Positions 9,353-19,600 of a stretch of 64,000 nucleotides of DNA are shown here, one piece after another. Source of the DNA: Cohnella panacarvi Gsoil 349 (GTDB lineage Bacteria > Bacillota > Bacilli > Paenibacillales > Paenibacillaceae). Under the pieces are notes generated by a model. The model searched no databases. It saw nothing but the letters and a program-made list of their open reading frames with translations, and was not told where the DNA came from. Within the stretch, counting starts at the first letter, position 1, and the number at the start of each line of letters is the position of its first letter. Location: NCBI RefSeq assembly GCF_000515335.1, contig NZ_KI911563.1, positions 4,663,233 to 4,727,232 of the forward strand, given 5' to 3'. The translations under genes and the position numbers were made by a program.

Positions 9353-9489
9353 GAAGTCGACAAAAAAAGGTTTGAAAGGCCGGCAGGATTAGACAGACAC
9401 CTTATTTGAAAGCGATTATACTGATTTCATCCATCCCGGCCTTTGTACACGGCGGTTTCCGGGCGAACAAGGATGGGGGCAGGTTGCGA

Positions 9490-10452
9490 ATGGTCGTTTA
9501 TGTGGATCTCGTGTTTTTCACCAATCTTGCCGTTGACGGGATCGTACTGTTGTTAACGGCCAAAGCGAGACGGCTATACCCCGCGAGAGCGAAGCTGATC
9601 GGCGCCGCGGTCTTCGGGGCGCTGTACGCGGCATCGATGTTCGTGACGGATATCCCGTATGCGTATTCTTTTGCAGGCAAAGTAATCGTATCTCTCGTCA
9701 TGGTCCTCATCACGTTCGGTTATGGCGGACCTATGCAATTGCTGCGCAATGCCGGTGCCTTCTACACAGTGAGCTTCGCAACGCTTGGCGGAGTGATCGG
9801 CTTAACTTATTTGGTCAAGTCGTCGGGAACGTCCTGGGCCGGAATGTCCTTTACGCAAGACGGCGGCATCGTCGTGCGGTGGCCAATGCAGTTGGGCCTT
9901 ATTGCGGTAGCGTTCTTACTGTCCGCTTGGTTGTTTCACGGTACCGGAGAGACGCGCCGAAAGCGGTATGACGTAGAGGCGCTGATCTGGGACGTCGAGG
10001 TTAGGATCGAAGGGAGATCGTGGACGGTACGAGGCCTTCTGGACACCGGTAATCGGTTGTACGAGCCGTTGACCCGAACGCCGGTCATGATCATGGAAGC
10101 AAGCGTATGGAAAGACCTATTGCCAGCCGGATGGACCGACCGGTTAAAAGGCGAGTCCGCGGACCGTTTGATCGCAGAGCTGGGAACGAGCGGCTCCGAG
10201 CCTTACCAATGGAGCCATCGGCTTCGGCTTATCCCGTATCGCGCCGTCAACGGCAGTCCCAAGCTCATGCTCGGGATTAAGCCGGATGCGGTCATCCTAT
10301 CGCGGCCGGAGCAGTCCCCGCTGACAACGGAGCGCGTGTTGATCGGATTGGACGGAGGGACGTTATCCTCGGACGCGAGCTACCGCGCGATCGTCCACCC
10401 GGACTTGCCGCAAGCGAAAGGGGCGGCGCCGGCGCCATCCCAGCCAGCCTGA
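9490..10452 (+). CDS. spoIIGA: Sporulation sigma-E factor-processing peptidase SpoIIGA
   Basis: Membrane-embedded aspartic protease that cleaves pro-sigma-E in the mother cell once SpoIIR signals from the forespore. The 320-residue protein has about five N-terminal transmembrane segments (roughly 1-155) and a soluble protease domain with the DTG motif in [19 protein letters not shown]. The open frame extends to 9406, but the family N-terminus ([15 protein letters not shown]) fits ATG 9490, preceded by GGGGGCAGG. A Spo0A-box-like TGTCGAC (reverse strand, 9356-9362) lies upstream, as expected for a Spo0A-driven operon, though it is one mismatch from consensus. sigE follows by 16 bp, its substrate. 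Confidence 0.93.
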   Translation: MVVYVDLVFFTNLAVDGIVLLLTAKARRLYPARAKLIGAAVFGALYAASMFVTDIPYAYSFAGKVIVSLVMVLITFGYGGPMQLLRNAGAFYTVSFATLGGVIGLTYLVKSSGTSWAGMSFTQDGGIVVRWPMQLGLIAVAFLLSAWLFHGTGETRRKRYDVEALIWDVEVRIEGRSWTVRGLLDTGNRLYEPLTRTPVMIMEASVWKDLLPAGWTDRLKGESADRLIAELGTSGSEPYQWSHRLRLIPYRAVNGSPKLMLGIKPDAVILSRPEQSPLTTERVLIGLDGGTLSSDASYRAIVHPDLPQAKGAAPAPSQPA

Positions 10453-10468
10453 CAGGAGGATTGCAGAT

Positions 10469-11191
10469 ATGCCTTTGAATTTAAAGTTGAAATCTCAATT
10501 GACGCTCTACCGCCTGTTGTTCTTGCTAGGCTGGAAGAGCGAAGAAGTGTACTATATCGGCGGAAGCGAGGCGTTGCCTCCGCCGTTAAGCCGAGAAGAG
10601 GAAGAGTACTTGCTGGAGCGGTTGAATACGGGCGACGCGGCGATTCGGGCGATGCTCATCGAACGCAACCTTCGGCTCGTCGTCTATATCGCCCGCAAAT
10701 TCGAGAATACCGGCATCCACATCGAGGATCTCGTGTCCATCGGCGCCATCGGGCTTATTAAAGCCGTAAATACGTTCGATCCGGAAAAAAAGATAAAATT
10801 GGCCACGTACGCCTCGCGATGCATCGAGAACGAGATTCTGATGTATTTGCGCAGAAACAGCAAGACCCGCACGGAAGTATCGTTCGACGAGCCGCTTAAT
10901 ATCGACTGGGACGGCAACGAGCTGCTGCTATCCGACGTGCTCGGGACCGAGAACGATACGATCTACCGGAACATCGAGGAGCAAGTCGACCGCAAGCTGC
11001 TTCATAAGGCGCTCGACAAGCTCAGCGATCGCGAGCGAACGATCATGGAGCTTCGTTTCGGACTGGCCGACGGCGAGGAGAAAACGCAGAAGGACGTCGC
11101 GGATTTACTCGGCATCTCCCAGTCTTATATCTCCCGCTTGGAAAAGCGCATCATCAAGCGGCTGCGCAAGGAATTTAACAAAATGGTATGA
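10469..11191 (+). CDS. sigE: RNA polymerase sporulation sigma-E factor precursor
   Basis: Mother-cell sigma factor of early engulfment, made as an inactive membrane-bound precursor. It has 240 aa. The amphipathic pro-sequence covers about residues 1-28 and ends at [17 protein letters not shown], where SpoIIGA of the Bacillus system cuts. Region 2 ([37 protein letters not shown]) and region 4 ([22 protein letters not shown]) are almost identical to the Bacillus protein. The ATG at 10469 follows AGGAGG. It forms one operon with spoIIGA. Confidence 0.97.
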   Translation: MPLNLKLKSQLTLYRLLFLLGWKSEEVYYIGGSEALPPPLSREEEEYLLERLNTGDAAIRAMLIERNLRLVVYIARKFENTGIHIEDLVSIGAIGLIKAVNTFDPEKKIKLATYASRCIENEILMYLRRNSKTRTEVSFDEPLNIDWDGNELLLSDVLGTENDTIYRNIEEQVDRKLLHKALDKLSDRERTIMELRFGLADGEEKTQKDVADLLGISQSYISRLEKRIIKRLRKEFNKMV

Positions 11192-11314
11192 ATTTCAGCA
11201 AAAATTCGGTCTTTTCGCACATTTTCCTCCGGTGGCAGAAGGTCTCTTGGCGGGGAATAAAAACCCCCTTCGCGGAGATACTTACATTAACGCTGCTCCC
11301 CGGGAGGAATTGCC

Positions 11315-12097
11315 TTGACCCGCAACAAAGTGGAGATTTGTGGAGTGGACACCTCAAAGCTGCCCGTTCTGACCAATGCCGAGATGAGGGAACTGTTCCT
11401 GGCTCTGCAGACACGAGGAGAGATTACGGCCCGGGAGAAATTGGTGAATGGCAATCTGCGGCTTGTGCTGAGCGTCATTCAAAGGTTCAACAATCGGGGC
11501 GAGTTCGTCGACGACCTGTTCCAGGTCGGCTGCATCGGTCTCATGAAGGCGATCGACAACTTCGATCTCGGCCAGAACGTCCGTTTCTCGACCTACGCGG
11601 TACCGATGATTATCGGAGAAATCCGCAGATATTTGAGGGACAACAATCCGATTCGCGTCTCTAGGAGCCTTCGCGACATCGCCTATAAGGCGTTGCAAGT
11701 AAGGGACCAGTTAACGAACCAGCATGCCCGCGAGCCGACGATCCTGGAAATCTCAGAGGCATTGAACGTGCCTAAGGAGGACATCGTATTCGCGCTCGAC
11801 GCGATTCAAGATCCCGTGTCCCTGTTCGAGCCGATTTACCATGACGGCGGCGATCCGATATTCGTCATGGATCAAATCAGCGACGAGCGGAACAAGGACA
11901 TTCAATGGATTGAAGAGATTGCGCTGAGAGAAGCGATGCGCAAGCTGAACGAACGCGAGAAAATGATCTTATCGATGCGGTTTTTCGAAGGGAAAACCCA
12001 AATGGAAGTGGCCGACGAAATCGGCATTTCGCAGGCGCAAGTGTCGCGTCTGGAGAAATCGGCTATTCAGCAAATGCAAAAGCACGTGAAAACTTAA
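11315..12097 (+). CDS. sigG: RNA polymerase sporulation sigma-G factor
   Basis: Late forespore-specific sigma factor, active after engulfment. It has 260 aa. The N-terminal TRNKVEICGVDTSKLPVL is diagnostic of sigma-G and is the anti-sigma (SpoIIAB/Gin) contact region. Region 2 shows GNLRLVLSVIQRFNNRGE and DLFQVGCIGLMKAIDNFD, and region 4 ends with ISQAQVSRLEKSAIQQM. The start is TTG at 11315, 7 nt after GGGAGG. It lies 123 bp after sigE, as in Bacillus, where it is also read from its own forespore promoter; no clear sigma-F/G promoter was identified here. A terminator follows. Confidence 0.96.
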   Translation: MTRNKVEICGVDTSKLPVLTNAEMRELFLALQTRGEITAREKLVNGNLRLVLSVIQRFNNRGEFVDDLFQVGCIGLMKAIDNFDLGQNVRFSTYAVPMIIGEIRRYLRDNNPIRVSRSLRDIAYKALQVRDQLTNQHAREPTILEISEALNVPKEDIVFALDAIQDPVSLFEPIYHDGGDPIFVMDQISDERNKDIQWIEEIALREAMRKLNEREKMILSMRFFEGKTQMEVADEIGISQAQVSRLEKSAIQQMQKHVKT

Positions 12098-12111
12098 TAT
12101 CGAACGGGATG

Positions 12112-12143
12112 AAAGGTGAGGCCTTCGCGCTTCACCTTTTTTT
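12112..12143 (+). terminator. Rho-independent terminator after sigG
   Basis: AAAGGTGA pairs with TCACCTTT around a 12-nt loop and runs into a T tract. It ends the spoIIG-sigG block. Confidence 0.8.
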
Positions 12144-12225
12144 GCTGACGAGAGTAAAATCGAAGCGTACGGTTCATATATTGATTTATAGGGTACGTAG
12201 CCCGGCCAGCGGGGAGCGTGAACGC

Positions 12226-12507
12226 ATGAAAATATCCGATTTTCAGACGAAGGACGTCATCAATATCGTCGACGGCAAAAAACTCGGGCAAGTAAGCGAC
12301 CTGGAACTCGATCTGCGGCAAGGGAGAATCGATGCCATCGTCGTGCCGACGTCGACGCGCCTGTTCGGCATGTTCGGAGGGGGGGCCGACGTCATTATCC
12401 CTTGGCGAAACATCGTGAAAATCGGTACGGACGTCGTTCTTGTCCGATTAGACGACGCGAAGCCGACGTATCGGTTGGAGGACGGGGAACAACATATCGT
12501 GAGGTAA
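12226..12507 (+). CDS. ylmC: YlmC/YmxH family sporulation-associated PRC-barrel protein
   Basis: Small protein (93 aa) of the YlmC/YmxH family, a PRC-barrel fold. MKISDFQTKDVINIVDGKKLG and the stretch ADVIIPWRNIVKIGTDVVLVR are characteristic. The family is conserved beside sigG in endospore formers; its molecular role is not known. ATG 12226 lies 12 nt after GGGGAG; the open frame to 12109 runs back through the sigG terminator and is not coding. It is the first gene of the ylm run leading to divIVA. Confidence 0.85.
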   Translation: MKISDFQTKDVINIVDGKKLGQVSDLELDLRQGRIDAIVVPTSTRLFGMFGGGADVIIPWRNIVKIGTDVVLVRLDDAKPTYRLEDGEQHIVR

Positions 12508-12549
12508 CCGTTTCCTGTCCTCGGCGCGGGTATGGTACACTGTGCTACA

Positions 12550-12596
12550 GGGTGGGTTAGTTCGAGCCCGACGAGAAGTTATATCTACCGAGGAGG
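12550..12596 (+). repeat. Leader repeat A before pgeF
   Basis: A 47-bp stretch with the pattern GGGTGRGTWAGTTC, GAGCCCGACGA, then about 15 bp to CGAGGAGG. It recurs at 14130-14178 before sepF. Just upstream, TATGGTACACT at 12531-12541 looks like an extended -10 promoter element. Confidence 0.65.
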
Positions 12597-12605
12597 CGTT
12601 CCCTC

Positions 12606-13433
12606 ATGGAACCTTTTCGATTGCGGCAGGACGACGCTGACGAAACCCTGCTGATGCTGCAATCCTGGTGCGCGGAGGAAGGAATCACGGCGGGGTTTAC
12701 GACAAGGCATGCGAATAATACGGCGTTGCATGTCGGAGACGACCCGGCGGCCGTTATTCGCAACCGGAAGCGTGTCGCAGAGCGCCTTGGCTGGTCTTTC
12801 GACGCTTGGACGTGCGCCGAGCAGGTGCACGGCAACGAGGTTCGAATCATCGCTCGCGATAACGCCGGCAGCGGACGTTATGACCGCGAAAGCGCGATCC
12901 CCCATACGGATGCGCTGGTGACGAACGAAGCCGATATACTGTTAGCGATGTTCTACGCGGATTGCGTGCCTTTATATTTTTACGATCCGGTAACGCAGAG
13001 TTTGGGACTCGCGCACGCCGGTTGGAAAGGGACCGTCGCCGATATCGCGGCGCGGACGGTCGGGAAGATGTCCGCCGAATTCGGTGCGGACCCGGCGAAC
13101 ATCCGCGCCGCGATCGGGCCTTCGATCGGCGGATGCTGCTACGAGGTGGACGAAGCGGTTCTACGGCACGTTAGGCCGATCCTAAATACGTCGGCTGATA
13201 CTGGCGTCGACGGGCTTGCCGAGCGATTCGTCGTGCCTTCGCGGGATGGACGAGCTAGACTGGACTTGAAACTATTGAACCGACATCTTATGATAAAAGC
13301 AGGAATTTTGCCGAGCAGCATCGAAATGACATCATGGTGTACTGGCTGCAGTACGGATCTGCTCTATTCCCATCGGATGGAACAGGGAAACGCGGGCCGA
13401 ATGATGAGCCTGCTCGGCAGGAAAACGAGGTGA
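12606..13433 (+). CDS. pgeF: Peptidoglycan editing factor PgeF / YlmD (multicopper-type nucleoside phosphorylase fold)
   Basis: Member of the YfiH/YlmD (DUF152) family, 275 aa. In other bacteria the family acts as a purine nucleoside phosphorylase/adenosine deaminase or removes mis-incorporated L-Ser from UDP-MurNAc precursors. Visible zinc-site motifs are CAEQVHGN, YADCVPLYFYD, LAHAGWKGTV and IGPSIGGCCYEVDE, with CTGCSTDLLYSHR near the end. ATG 12606 follows CGAGGAGGCG. ylmE starts 7 bp downstream and its ribosome binding site overlaps the pgeF stop, suggesting translational coupling. Confidence 0.88.
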   Translation: MEPFRLRQDDADETLLMLQSWCAEEGITAGFTTRHANNTALHVGDDPAAVIRNRKRVAERLGWSFDAWTCAEQVHGNEVRIIARDNAGSGRYDRESAIPHTDALVTNEADILLAMFYADCVPLYFYDPVTQSLGLAHAGWKGTVADIAARTVGKMSAEFGADPANIRAAIGPSIGGCCYEVDEAVLRHVRPILNTSADTGVDGLAERFVVPSRDGRARLDLKLLNRHLMIKAGILPSSIEMTSWCTGCSTDLLYSHRMEQGNAGRMMSLLGRKTR

Positions 13434-13440
13434 ACGTGCC

Positions 13441-14139
13441 GTGACGTTGCAATCCCGTCTGCGGGACGTGGAAAGCCGGCTGATGGACGCTTGCCGCAGA
13501 AGCGGCAGAGCTCGCGAAGAGATTCAAGTGATCGCCGTGACGAAGTATGTATCTACGGCCGCGGCAGAAGCGGTCGTACGCGGAGGCATCGGTCACATCG
13601 GAGAGAATCGATGGCCGGATGCCAAGGAAAAGTGGGAGACGCTTCAAGGACAAGCCGTATTCCACTATATCGGCTCTTTACAGACGAACAAAGTCAAAGA
13701 CGTCGTCGGGAAATTCGACTACGTTCACTCGCTGGATCGCCTCTCGTTAGCCGAAGCGATACAGCATCGCGCGAGTTTGCTCGATGTTACGTTGCAATGC
13801 TTCGTGCAGGTGAACGTCTCGGGCGAACAAACGAAGCACGGATTAGAGCCGGATCAAGCGGCGGCATTCATTCGGGAACTGCGGGCTTTCGATCGGATCA
13901 AGCCGATCGGACTGATGACCATGGCCCCGTATGAAAGCAAGCCGGAGGATACGCGTCCGATCTTCCGTTCGCTTAGACAGCTTAGAGATGACTTGAATCG
14001 GACGACGGAATGGGATGAACCGTTATGGGCCCTATCAATGGGGATGTCTAACGATTTCGAAATCGCCGTGGAAGAAGGCGCAACCCACGTGCGTTTGGGT
14101 ACGGTGTTAGTCGGGAAAGAAGATACTGAGGGTGAGTAA
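13441..14139 (+). CDS. ylmE: YggS/YlmE family PLP homeostasis protein
   Basis: Single-domain pyridoxal-phosphate-binding protein (232 aa) that maintains PLP and amino-acid balance; no enzyme activity is established for the family. Motifs: AVTKYV with the PLP lysine, GGIGHIGENRWPDAKEKW, HYIGSLQTNKVKDVV and LSMGMSNDFEIAVEEGATHVRLGT. The start is GTG 13441, with GAGGTGA spanning the end of pgeF. Its last codons overlap leader repeat B of sepF. Confidence 0.93.
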   Translation: MTLQSRLRDVESRLMDACRRSGRAREEIQVIAVTKYVSTAAAEAVVRGGIGHIGENRWPDAKEKWETLQGQAVFHYIGSLQTNKVKDVVGKFDYVHSLDRLSLAEAIQHRASLLDVTLQCFVQVNVSGEQTKHGLEPDQAAAFIRELRAFDRIKPIGLMTMAPYESKPEDTRPIFRSLRQLRDDLNRTTEWDEPLWALSMGMSNDFEIAVEEGATHVRLGTVLVGKEDTEGE

Positions 14140-14178
14140 GTTCTCGAGCCCGACGAAGATTTCATTAATCGAGGAGGG
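14130..14178 (+). repeat. Leader repeat B before sepF
   Basis: Near-copy of 12550-12596, with two extra bases (TC) before GAGCCCGACGA and the same GAGGAGG end. It overlaps the last codons of ylmE and supplies the sepF ribosome binding site. Confidence 0.65.
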
Positions 14179-14184
14179 AATATC

Positions 14185-14631
14185 ATGAGCGTAATGAACA
14201 AATTTCTGAACTACCTTGGACTTCAAGAAGAGGAAGAAGTCGTCGACCGCCAATCTCCTCATGCCGATGAGCAAGAAATTGAAACCCCGGCGTTCGATTC
14301 GCGTAAACAATCGAGTAAGAACAATGTCGTGAGCATCCATTCGCAGAAAAGCGCCCGCGTCGTGCTGACCGAGCCTCGTACATACGACGAAGCCCAAGAC
14401 ATTGCCGATCAATTGAAATCCCGCCGCGCCGTCGTCGTGAATTTGCAGCGCGTCAGAAGAGAGCAAGCGATTCGTATCGTCGACTTTCTAAGCGGGACGG
14501 TCTATGCGCTCGGCGGACATATCTCCAAAATTGGCACCGACATTTTCCTGTGCACGCCGGATTCGGTTGAAGTATCTGGAACGATTACGGAAATGATGAC
14601 GGAGGAAGCCGACTACCCTAGAATGAGGTGA
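14185..14631 (+). CDS. sepF: Cell division protein SepF
   Basis: Cytoplasmic divisome protein that forms rings, bundles FtsZ and anchors it to the membrane. It has 148 aa: an N-terminal amphipathic membrane helix ([13 protein letters not shown]), a charged flexible linker, then the SepF core starting [17 protein letters not shown], with [22 protein letters not shown] and [18 protein letters not shown] 14185 follows GAGGAGGG. ylmG begins 4 bp downstream. It binds the FtsZ C-terminal peptide seen at the end of ftsZ. Confidence 0.95.
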   Translation: MSVMNKFLNYLGLQEEEEVVDRQSPHADEQEIETPAFDSRKQSSKNNVVSIHSQKSARVVLTEPRTYDEAQDIADQLKSRRAVVVNLQRVRREQAIRIVDFLSGTVYALGGHISKIGTDIFLCTPDSVEVSGTITEMMTEEADYPRMR

Positions 14632-14635
14632 CCCC

Positions 14636-14905
14636 TTGAACGAAGTATCCGGTTATATCGATACGTTGGCGGACATTTATTTTTACATGATTCTCATTTA
14701 CGTCCTCATGTCTTGGCTCCCTAACGTTCGCGAGAGCTTCATCGGAGAGATGCTAGGCAAATTGGTCGAACCGTATTTGAGACCTTTCCGCCGCCTCATT
14801 CCGCCGATCGGCGGAATTCTGGACATTTCCCCGATCGTGGCGCTTATCGCACTGCGTTTCGTGGCCCTTGGCTTGCAGGTCGTTATCGACCCTTTCGTCG
14901 AGTAG
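14636..14905 (+). CDS. ylmG: YggT family membrane protein YlmG
   Basis: Small membrane protein (89 aa) with two hydrophobic segments (about 12-33 and 62-85) around PYLRPFRRLIPPIGGILDISPIV, the YggT signature. It is linked to cell division and membrane-protein placement in other bacteria; its exact role is unclear. The start is TTG 14636, just after AGGTGA overlapping the sepF stop. A ylmH ribosome binding site follows directly. Confidence 0.88.
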   Translation: MNEVSGYIDTLADIYFYMILIYVLMSWLPNVRESFIGEMLGKLVEPYLRPFRRLIPPIGGILDISPIVALIALRFVALGLQVVIDPFVE

Positions 14906-14915
14906 AAGGAGCAAC

Positions 14916-15701
14916 ATGGCACATAAAGAAATTTACGAACATTTTCATCCGGACGAGAAATCGTTCGTGGACCGCGCCTGGGAATGGGTCGAGCGTGCCG
15001 CGCTTTATCACGAGATGAAGCGCACGGACTTCCTCGATCCTCGCCAGGCGTATATTTTGTCGTCATTGGCGAACCGAAATCCGGACGTACAGATCAGGCT
15101 TGAGGGCGGTTATCCCGATGCGGAGCGTCGCAGAGCGCTAATCGCGCCGGATTATCGACGGCTCGAGGACGAAGACATAGGCATCGTCGTGCTGGACATC
15201 GCGTCGGAGGATCGCCGCGTCTCCGAGCTGGATCACGGCGATTACTTGGGCGCAATGCTGGGCGTCGGCATCAAGCGGGATCTGATCGGCGATCTCCACG
15301 TCGGCGAGACAGGCTGCCACGCGCTTGTCGTCGAAGGAATCGGGGATTTTCTGATCGGACATATGAAGCAGGCGCACCGGGTCGATGTGTCCGTTTCCGT
15401 GCGTCCGCTTTCCGAGCTGCGCGCCGCCGCTGCGCAATTGGAGGAGCAGGTGCTTTCCGTCGCATCCATGCGGCTCGACGGGATCGCCAGCGACGTGTTC
15501 CGGCTTAGCCGCGCGAAGATCGTAGACCCGATACGAGCGGGCCGATGCCGCGTGAACTGGAAAGCGGAGGAGGACCCGTCCCAGCCGCTTAAGGCGGGAG
15601 ACGTCGTATCGGTGAAAGGTCTCGGGCGATTTAAGGTTATGGAAGTGGAAGGCGTGTCGAAAAGCGGACGAACTCGGGTAAGAATCGGCAAATTTGTCTA
15701 A
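14916..15701 (+). CDS. ylmH: S4-domain RNA-binding protein YlmH
   Basis: RNA-binding protein (261 aa) with a C-terminal S4 domain (about 185-255, starting SMRLDGIASDVFRLSR). The family binds stalled 50S-peptidyl-tRNA complexes in Bacillus ribosome rescue, and the gene always sits in the sepF-divIVA region. The N-terminal part carries HFHPDEKSFVDRAWEWVE. ATG 14916 follows AAGGAG; an upstream in-frame start at 14868 lies inside ylmG and was rejected. Confidence 0.9.
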   Translation: MAHKEIYEHFHPDEKSFVDRAWEWVERAALYHEMKRTDFLDPRQAYILSSLANRNPDVQIRLEGGYPDAERRRALIAPDYRRLEDEDIGIVVLDIASEDRRVSELDHGDYLGAMLGVGIKRDLIGDLHVGETGCHALVVEGIGDFLIGHMKQAHRVDVSVSVRPLSELRAAAAQLEEQVLSVASMRLDGIASDVFRLSRAKIVDPIRAGRCRVNWKAEEDPSQPLKAGDVVSVKGLGRFKVMEVEGVSKSGRTRVRIGKFV

Positions 15702-15788
15702 AGGAATAGCAGGATTTTCTCGGGATTCGTCGAATTAGTTGAGTTAGCTTATCTTTTCCAACGATCATACCAACTCGGAGGTGCGCCA

Positions 15789-16274
15789 ATGCCATTATCA
15801 CCGTTAGATATCCATAATAAAGAATTCGGCCGCCGACTGCGCGGATACGATGAAGACGAAGTAAACGAGTTCCTCGACCAGATCATCAAGGATTACGAGG
15901 CGATGATTCGCGAGAACAAGGAACTGCAAGCTCAAGTGAGCGCTTCGCAAGAGAAACTTGGCCACTTCTCCAATATCGAGGAGACGCTGAGCAAGACGAT
16001 TATCGTCGCGCAGGAAGCGGCCGACGAGCTGAAGTCCAACTCGAAGAAGGAAGCGCAGCTTATCGTTAAGGAAGCGGAGAAGAACGCAGACCGCATCATT
16101 AACGACGCGCTCGCCAAGTCTCGCAAAGTCGCTCTCGAGGTGGAAGAGCTCAAGAAACAAGCGGCGATCTACCGGGCTCGGTTCCGCGCGCTCGTCGAGA
16201 CGCAGCTCGAATTGCTGACGCAAGACGGCTGGGAATCGCTCGATCACCGGGAGCCGAAAGGCATCGAGGCTTAA
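15789..16274 (+). CDS. divIVA: Cell-pole/septum determinant DivIVA
   Basis: Coiled-coil protein (161 aa) that binds negatively curved membrane at poles and septa and recruits division and sporulation partners. The N-terminal membrane-binding domain reads PLSPLDIHNKEFGRRLRGYD, with the exposed Phe-Gly-Arg region used for membrane insertion, followed by DEDEVNEFLDQIIKDYE. A long coiled coil occupies about residues 35-140. ATG 15789 follows GGAGGTG. It is the last gene of the ylm run; ileS follows under its own promoter. Confidence 0.93.
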   Translation: MPLSPLDIHNKEFGRRLRGYDEDEVNEFLDQIIKDYEAMIRENKELQAQVSASQEKLGHFSNIEETLSKTIIVAQEAADELKSNSKKEAQLIVKEAEKNADRIINDALAKSRKVALEVEELKKQAAIYRARFRALVETQLELLTQDGWESLDHREPKGIEA

Positions 16275-16302
16275 TACGGGCTCAAGGAGTGATGTCCCGG
16301 AA

Positions 16303-16331
16303 TTGACATTTCGCTTCCCGTCCGTTATAAA
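16303..16331 (+). promoter_or_regulatory. Sigma-A promoter of the ileS T-box transcript
   Basis: TTGACA (16303-16308), 17-bp spacer, TATAAA (16326-16331): near-consensus. Transcription should begin near 16338, at the first helix of the T-box. Confidence 0.85.
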
Positions 16332-16337
16332 GAAGGG

Positions 16338-16622
16338 AAGAAGAAGCAATGTCGAAGACGGGAACAGTAAGCTTGTCTTTGGTCTCTAGAGAGTTGGCGG
16401 CAGGTGCAAGCCAATGTCCGAAGCTAGCCGAACATCATCCCCGAGACGCTTACTCGAACTTCGCGCTGGCGCGCGGACAGTAGAGCAAGCCGGCCGCTCG
16501 CCGTTATACGAGCTAGCCGATCATGATCGGCTGCCAAGAGCCGTGCCTTAGGATTCAAGGGTGCGGAACAAGGGTGGTACCGCGAGTCGAACCTCGTCCC
16601 TTACCGGGATGAGGTTTTTTTG
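16338..16622 (+). promoter_or_regulatory. T-box riboswitch, isoleucine-specific
   Basis: Leader RNA that senses uncharged tRNA-Ile and controls ileS by antitermination. The T-box sequence AGGGTGGTACCGCG lies at 16571-16584. Stem I shows the AGAGAG element, GGTGCAAGCC apical part and, on its 3' side, a specifier region GAACATCATCC with ATC at 16434-16436 (a second ATC at 16437-16439), giving the Ile codon followed by A. The terminator AACCTCGTCCC/GGGATGAGGTT with seven T residues ends at 16622. The match to the downstream gene makes the assignment firm. Confidence 0.92.
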
Positions 16623-16669
16623 TATTTCCAGGGTTTGTCATTACCAATTGGGTTAAGGGGTTGAATCGC

Positions 16670-19600
16670 ATGCGTCGCGTAGACGTCAAGGAGCGGGCAA
16701 GAGCTCGGGAGCAGCGCATTTTGGAGCAATGGAGCAAGGAAAATACGTTCCGCCAATCGATCGAGAACCGGGCGGGCCGCCCGAATTTCGTATTCTATGA
16801 AGGGCCGCCGACCGCTAACGGCAAACCGCACATCGGCCACGTGCTAGGGCGAGTCATTAAAGACTTCGTAAGCCGCTACAAAACGATGGCGGGCTACCGC
16901 GTTATCCGCAAAGCCGGTTGGGACACGCACGGTCTTCCGGTAGAGCTTGGCGTCGAGAAGCAGCTCGGCATCTCCGGCAAGCAGGAGATCGAGAAATACG
17001 GCGTCGAGCCGTTCATCATCAAATGCCGGGAGAGCGTGTTCGAGTATGAGCGCCAGTGGCGCGAGCTGACCGAAGCGATCGCTTATTGGACCGATCTTGA
17101 CGATCCGTACATTACGCTGAAAGACGAGTATATCGAGAGCGTGTGGCATATCCTTGCGACGATTCACGAGAAAGGGCTGCTCTACCGCGGACACCGCGTG
17201 AGCCCTTATTGTCCGGACTGCCAGACGACGCTAAGCTCGCACGAAGTGGCGCAAGGCTACGAGGACGTCAAGGACCTCACCGCGACCGCGAAGTTCAAGC
17301 TGTCCGGCAGCGGCGAATATGCGCTCGCATGGACGACGACGCCATGGACGCTGCCCGCGAACGTAGCGCTTGCCGTTCATCCGGACCTCGATTACGCGCG
17401 CGTTCGCCAAGCTGACGGCGTGTATATTCTCGCTAGCGCTCTCGTCGAGAAAGTGATGAAGGGCGAATACGAAGTGCTTGGAACGGTCAAAGGCCGCGAT
17501 CTCGTCGGGCAAACGTATGAGCCGCTGTTCCCTTACGTGAAAGTAGAAGGCGCGTACCGGATCATCGACGCGGACTACGTTAGCGACACGAGCGGTACCG
17601 GTATCGTCCATATCGCGCCTGCGCACGGGGAAGACGATCATCGCGTCGCTCGCCAGCACGGCATCCCGATGCTCATGGTCGTGAACGGCGCGGGACGTTA
17701 CATCGACGAAGTGACGGATTTGGCCGGCCGATTCGTGAAAGAATGCGACGTGGACATCGTGCGCAAGCTTTCCGAGCGGGGCTTGCTGTACCATAAGGAA
17801 AAATACGAGCACAGCTATCCTTTCTGCTGGCGCTGCAAAACACCGTTGCTCTATTACGCGACGGAAAGCTGGTTCATCAAGACGACGGCGGTCAAAGACC
17901 AACTGATCGAGAACAACAAATCGATCCAGTGGTACCCGGAGCATTTGCGGGACGGACGCTTCGGCAAGTTCCTCGAGGATCTCGTCGATTGGAACATCAG
18001 CCGCAACCGTTATTGGGGCACGCCGCTTAACGTCTGGACGTGCGAATCTTGCGGCCAGGAGAAAGCCGTGCATAACCGGGCAGAGCTACGCGAGCTAGCG
18101 GTAGGCGACGTAGCGGCGGATTTGGAGCTGCACAAGCCGTACGTCGACGCAGTGCAATTGAAGTGCTCTTGCGGCGGCGTCATGAACCGCGCTTCCGAAG
18201 TCATCGACGTGTGGTTCGACAGCGGTTCGATGCCGTTCGCCCAGTACCATCACCCGCTTGGCGACGAGAAGACGTTCGCCGAGCAGTATCCGGCGGACTT
18301 CATCTGCGAGGGCATTGACCAGACGCGCGGCTGGTTCTTCAGCTTGCTGGCCGTCTCGACGCTCTATAACGGCAAGGCGCCGTACAAATCCGTTATTTCC
18401 ACGGGGCACGTTCTGGACGAGAACGGGCAGAAAATGAGCAAATCCAAAGGCAACGTCATCGATCCTTGGGAAATCATCAACGAGTTCGGCACCGACGCGT
18501 TCCGTTGGGCGCTTCTTGCGGACAGCGCGCCTTGGAACAGCAAACGGTTCTCCAAAGGCATCGTCGCCGAAGCGAAATCGAAAGTCGTCGATACGCTGGT
18601 GAACACTCACGCGTTCTACGCGCTGTATGCGACGATCGACGGGTACGTGCCCGGGCAGCATGCGAAGGCGAAGAGCGACAACAAGCTGGACAGATGGATC
18701 GTCTCCCGCTTGAACTCGCTCGTGTCGTCCGTCGGCGGAGGACTGGAAGCGAACGACTTCCTCAACCCCGCGAAAAATATCGAGTCGTTCATCGACGAAC
18801 TGTCCAATTGGTACGTCCGCCGTTCGCGCGACCGTTTCTGGGGAAGCGGGCTAACGGACGATAAGCTGGCTGCTTATCAGACGCTTGGCGAAGTGCTCAT
18901 GACGTTGTCCCGGTTGATCGCGCCATATGCGCCTTTTGTAGCGGAAGACATCTACGGCAACTTGGGCGGAACGGGTAGCGTGCACTTGACCGACTATCCG
19001 GTCGCGGACGTCTCGGCGATCGACGAGGAGCTCGAGCGCGATATGGCGACTGCGCGTAACCTCGTCGAACTTGCTCGCAATATCCGCAACGAGAACAACA
19101 TTAAAACGCGTCAACCGTTGTCCGATCTGCTTGTATCGCTGAGCGGCGAGTTCAACTTGGCCGACTATGAAGAGATCATTAAAGACGAGATTAACGTGAA
19201 GACGATCACGATCGCCTCGGACGACAGCAGCTTCGTAAACTTCAACTTGAAGCTCAATCTGAAAGCGGCGGGTAAAAAATACGGCAAAAACGTCGGTCCG
19301 ATTCAAGCGGCTTTGAAAGGATTGTCCGGGGACGAGTCTCGTGGGGTCGTGCAATCGGGCGTGTTCGGCTTCGTCTCGCCGGAAGGCGAGTCGCTGGCCG
19401 TCGGAATCGACGAGCTGCTTGTCGAGAAGGAAGCGAAATCCGGCTTCGCCTCGGCATCCGGCGGGGGCGTAACCGTCGCGCTCAATACGGAGATTACGCC
19501 GGAACTGGAGAAGGAAGGCTGGGTGAGGGAAGTGATCCGCGCGGTGCAAGACCAACGGAAGAAGCTCGATTTGCCGATCGAGAAGCGGGTGGATCTCGTT

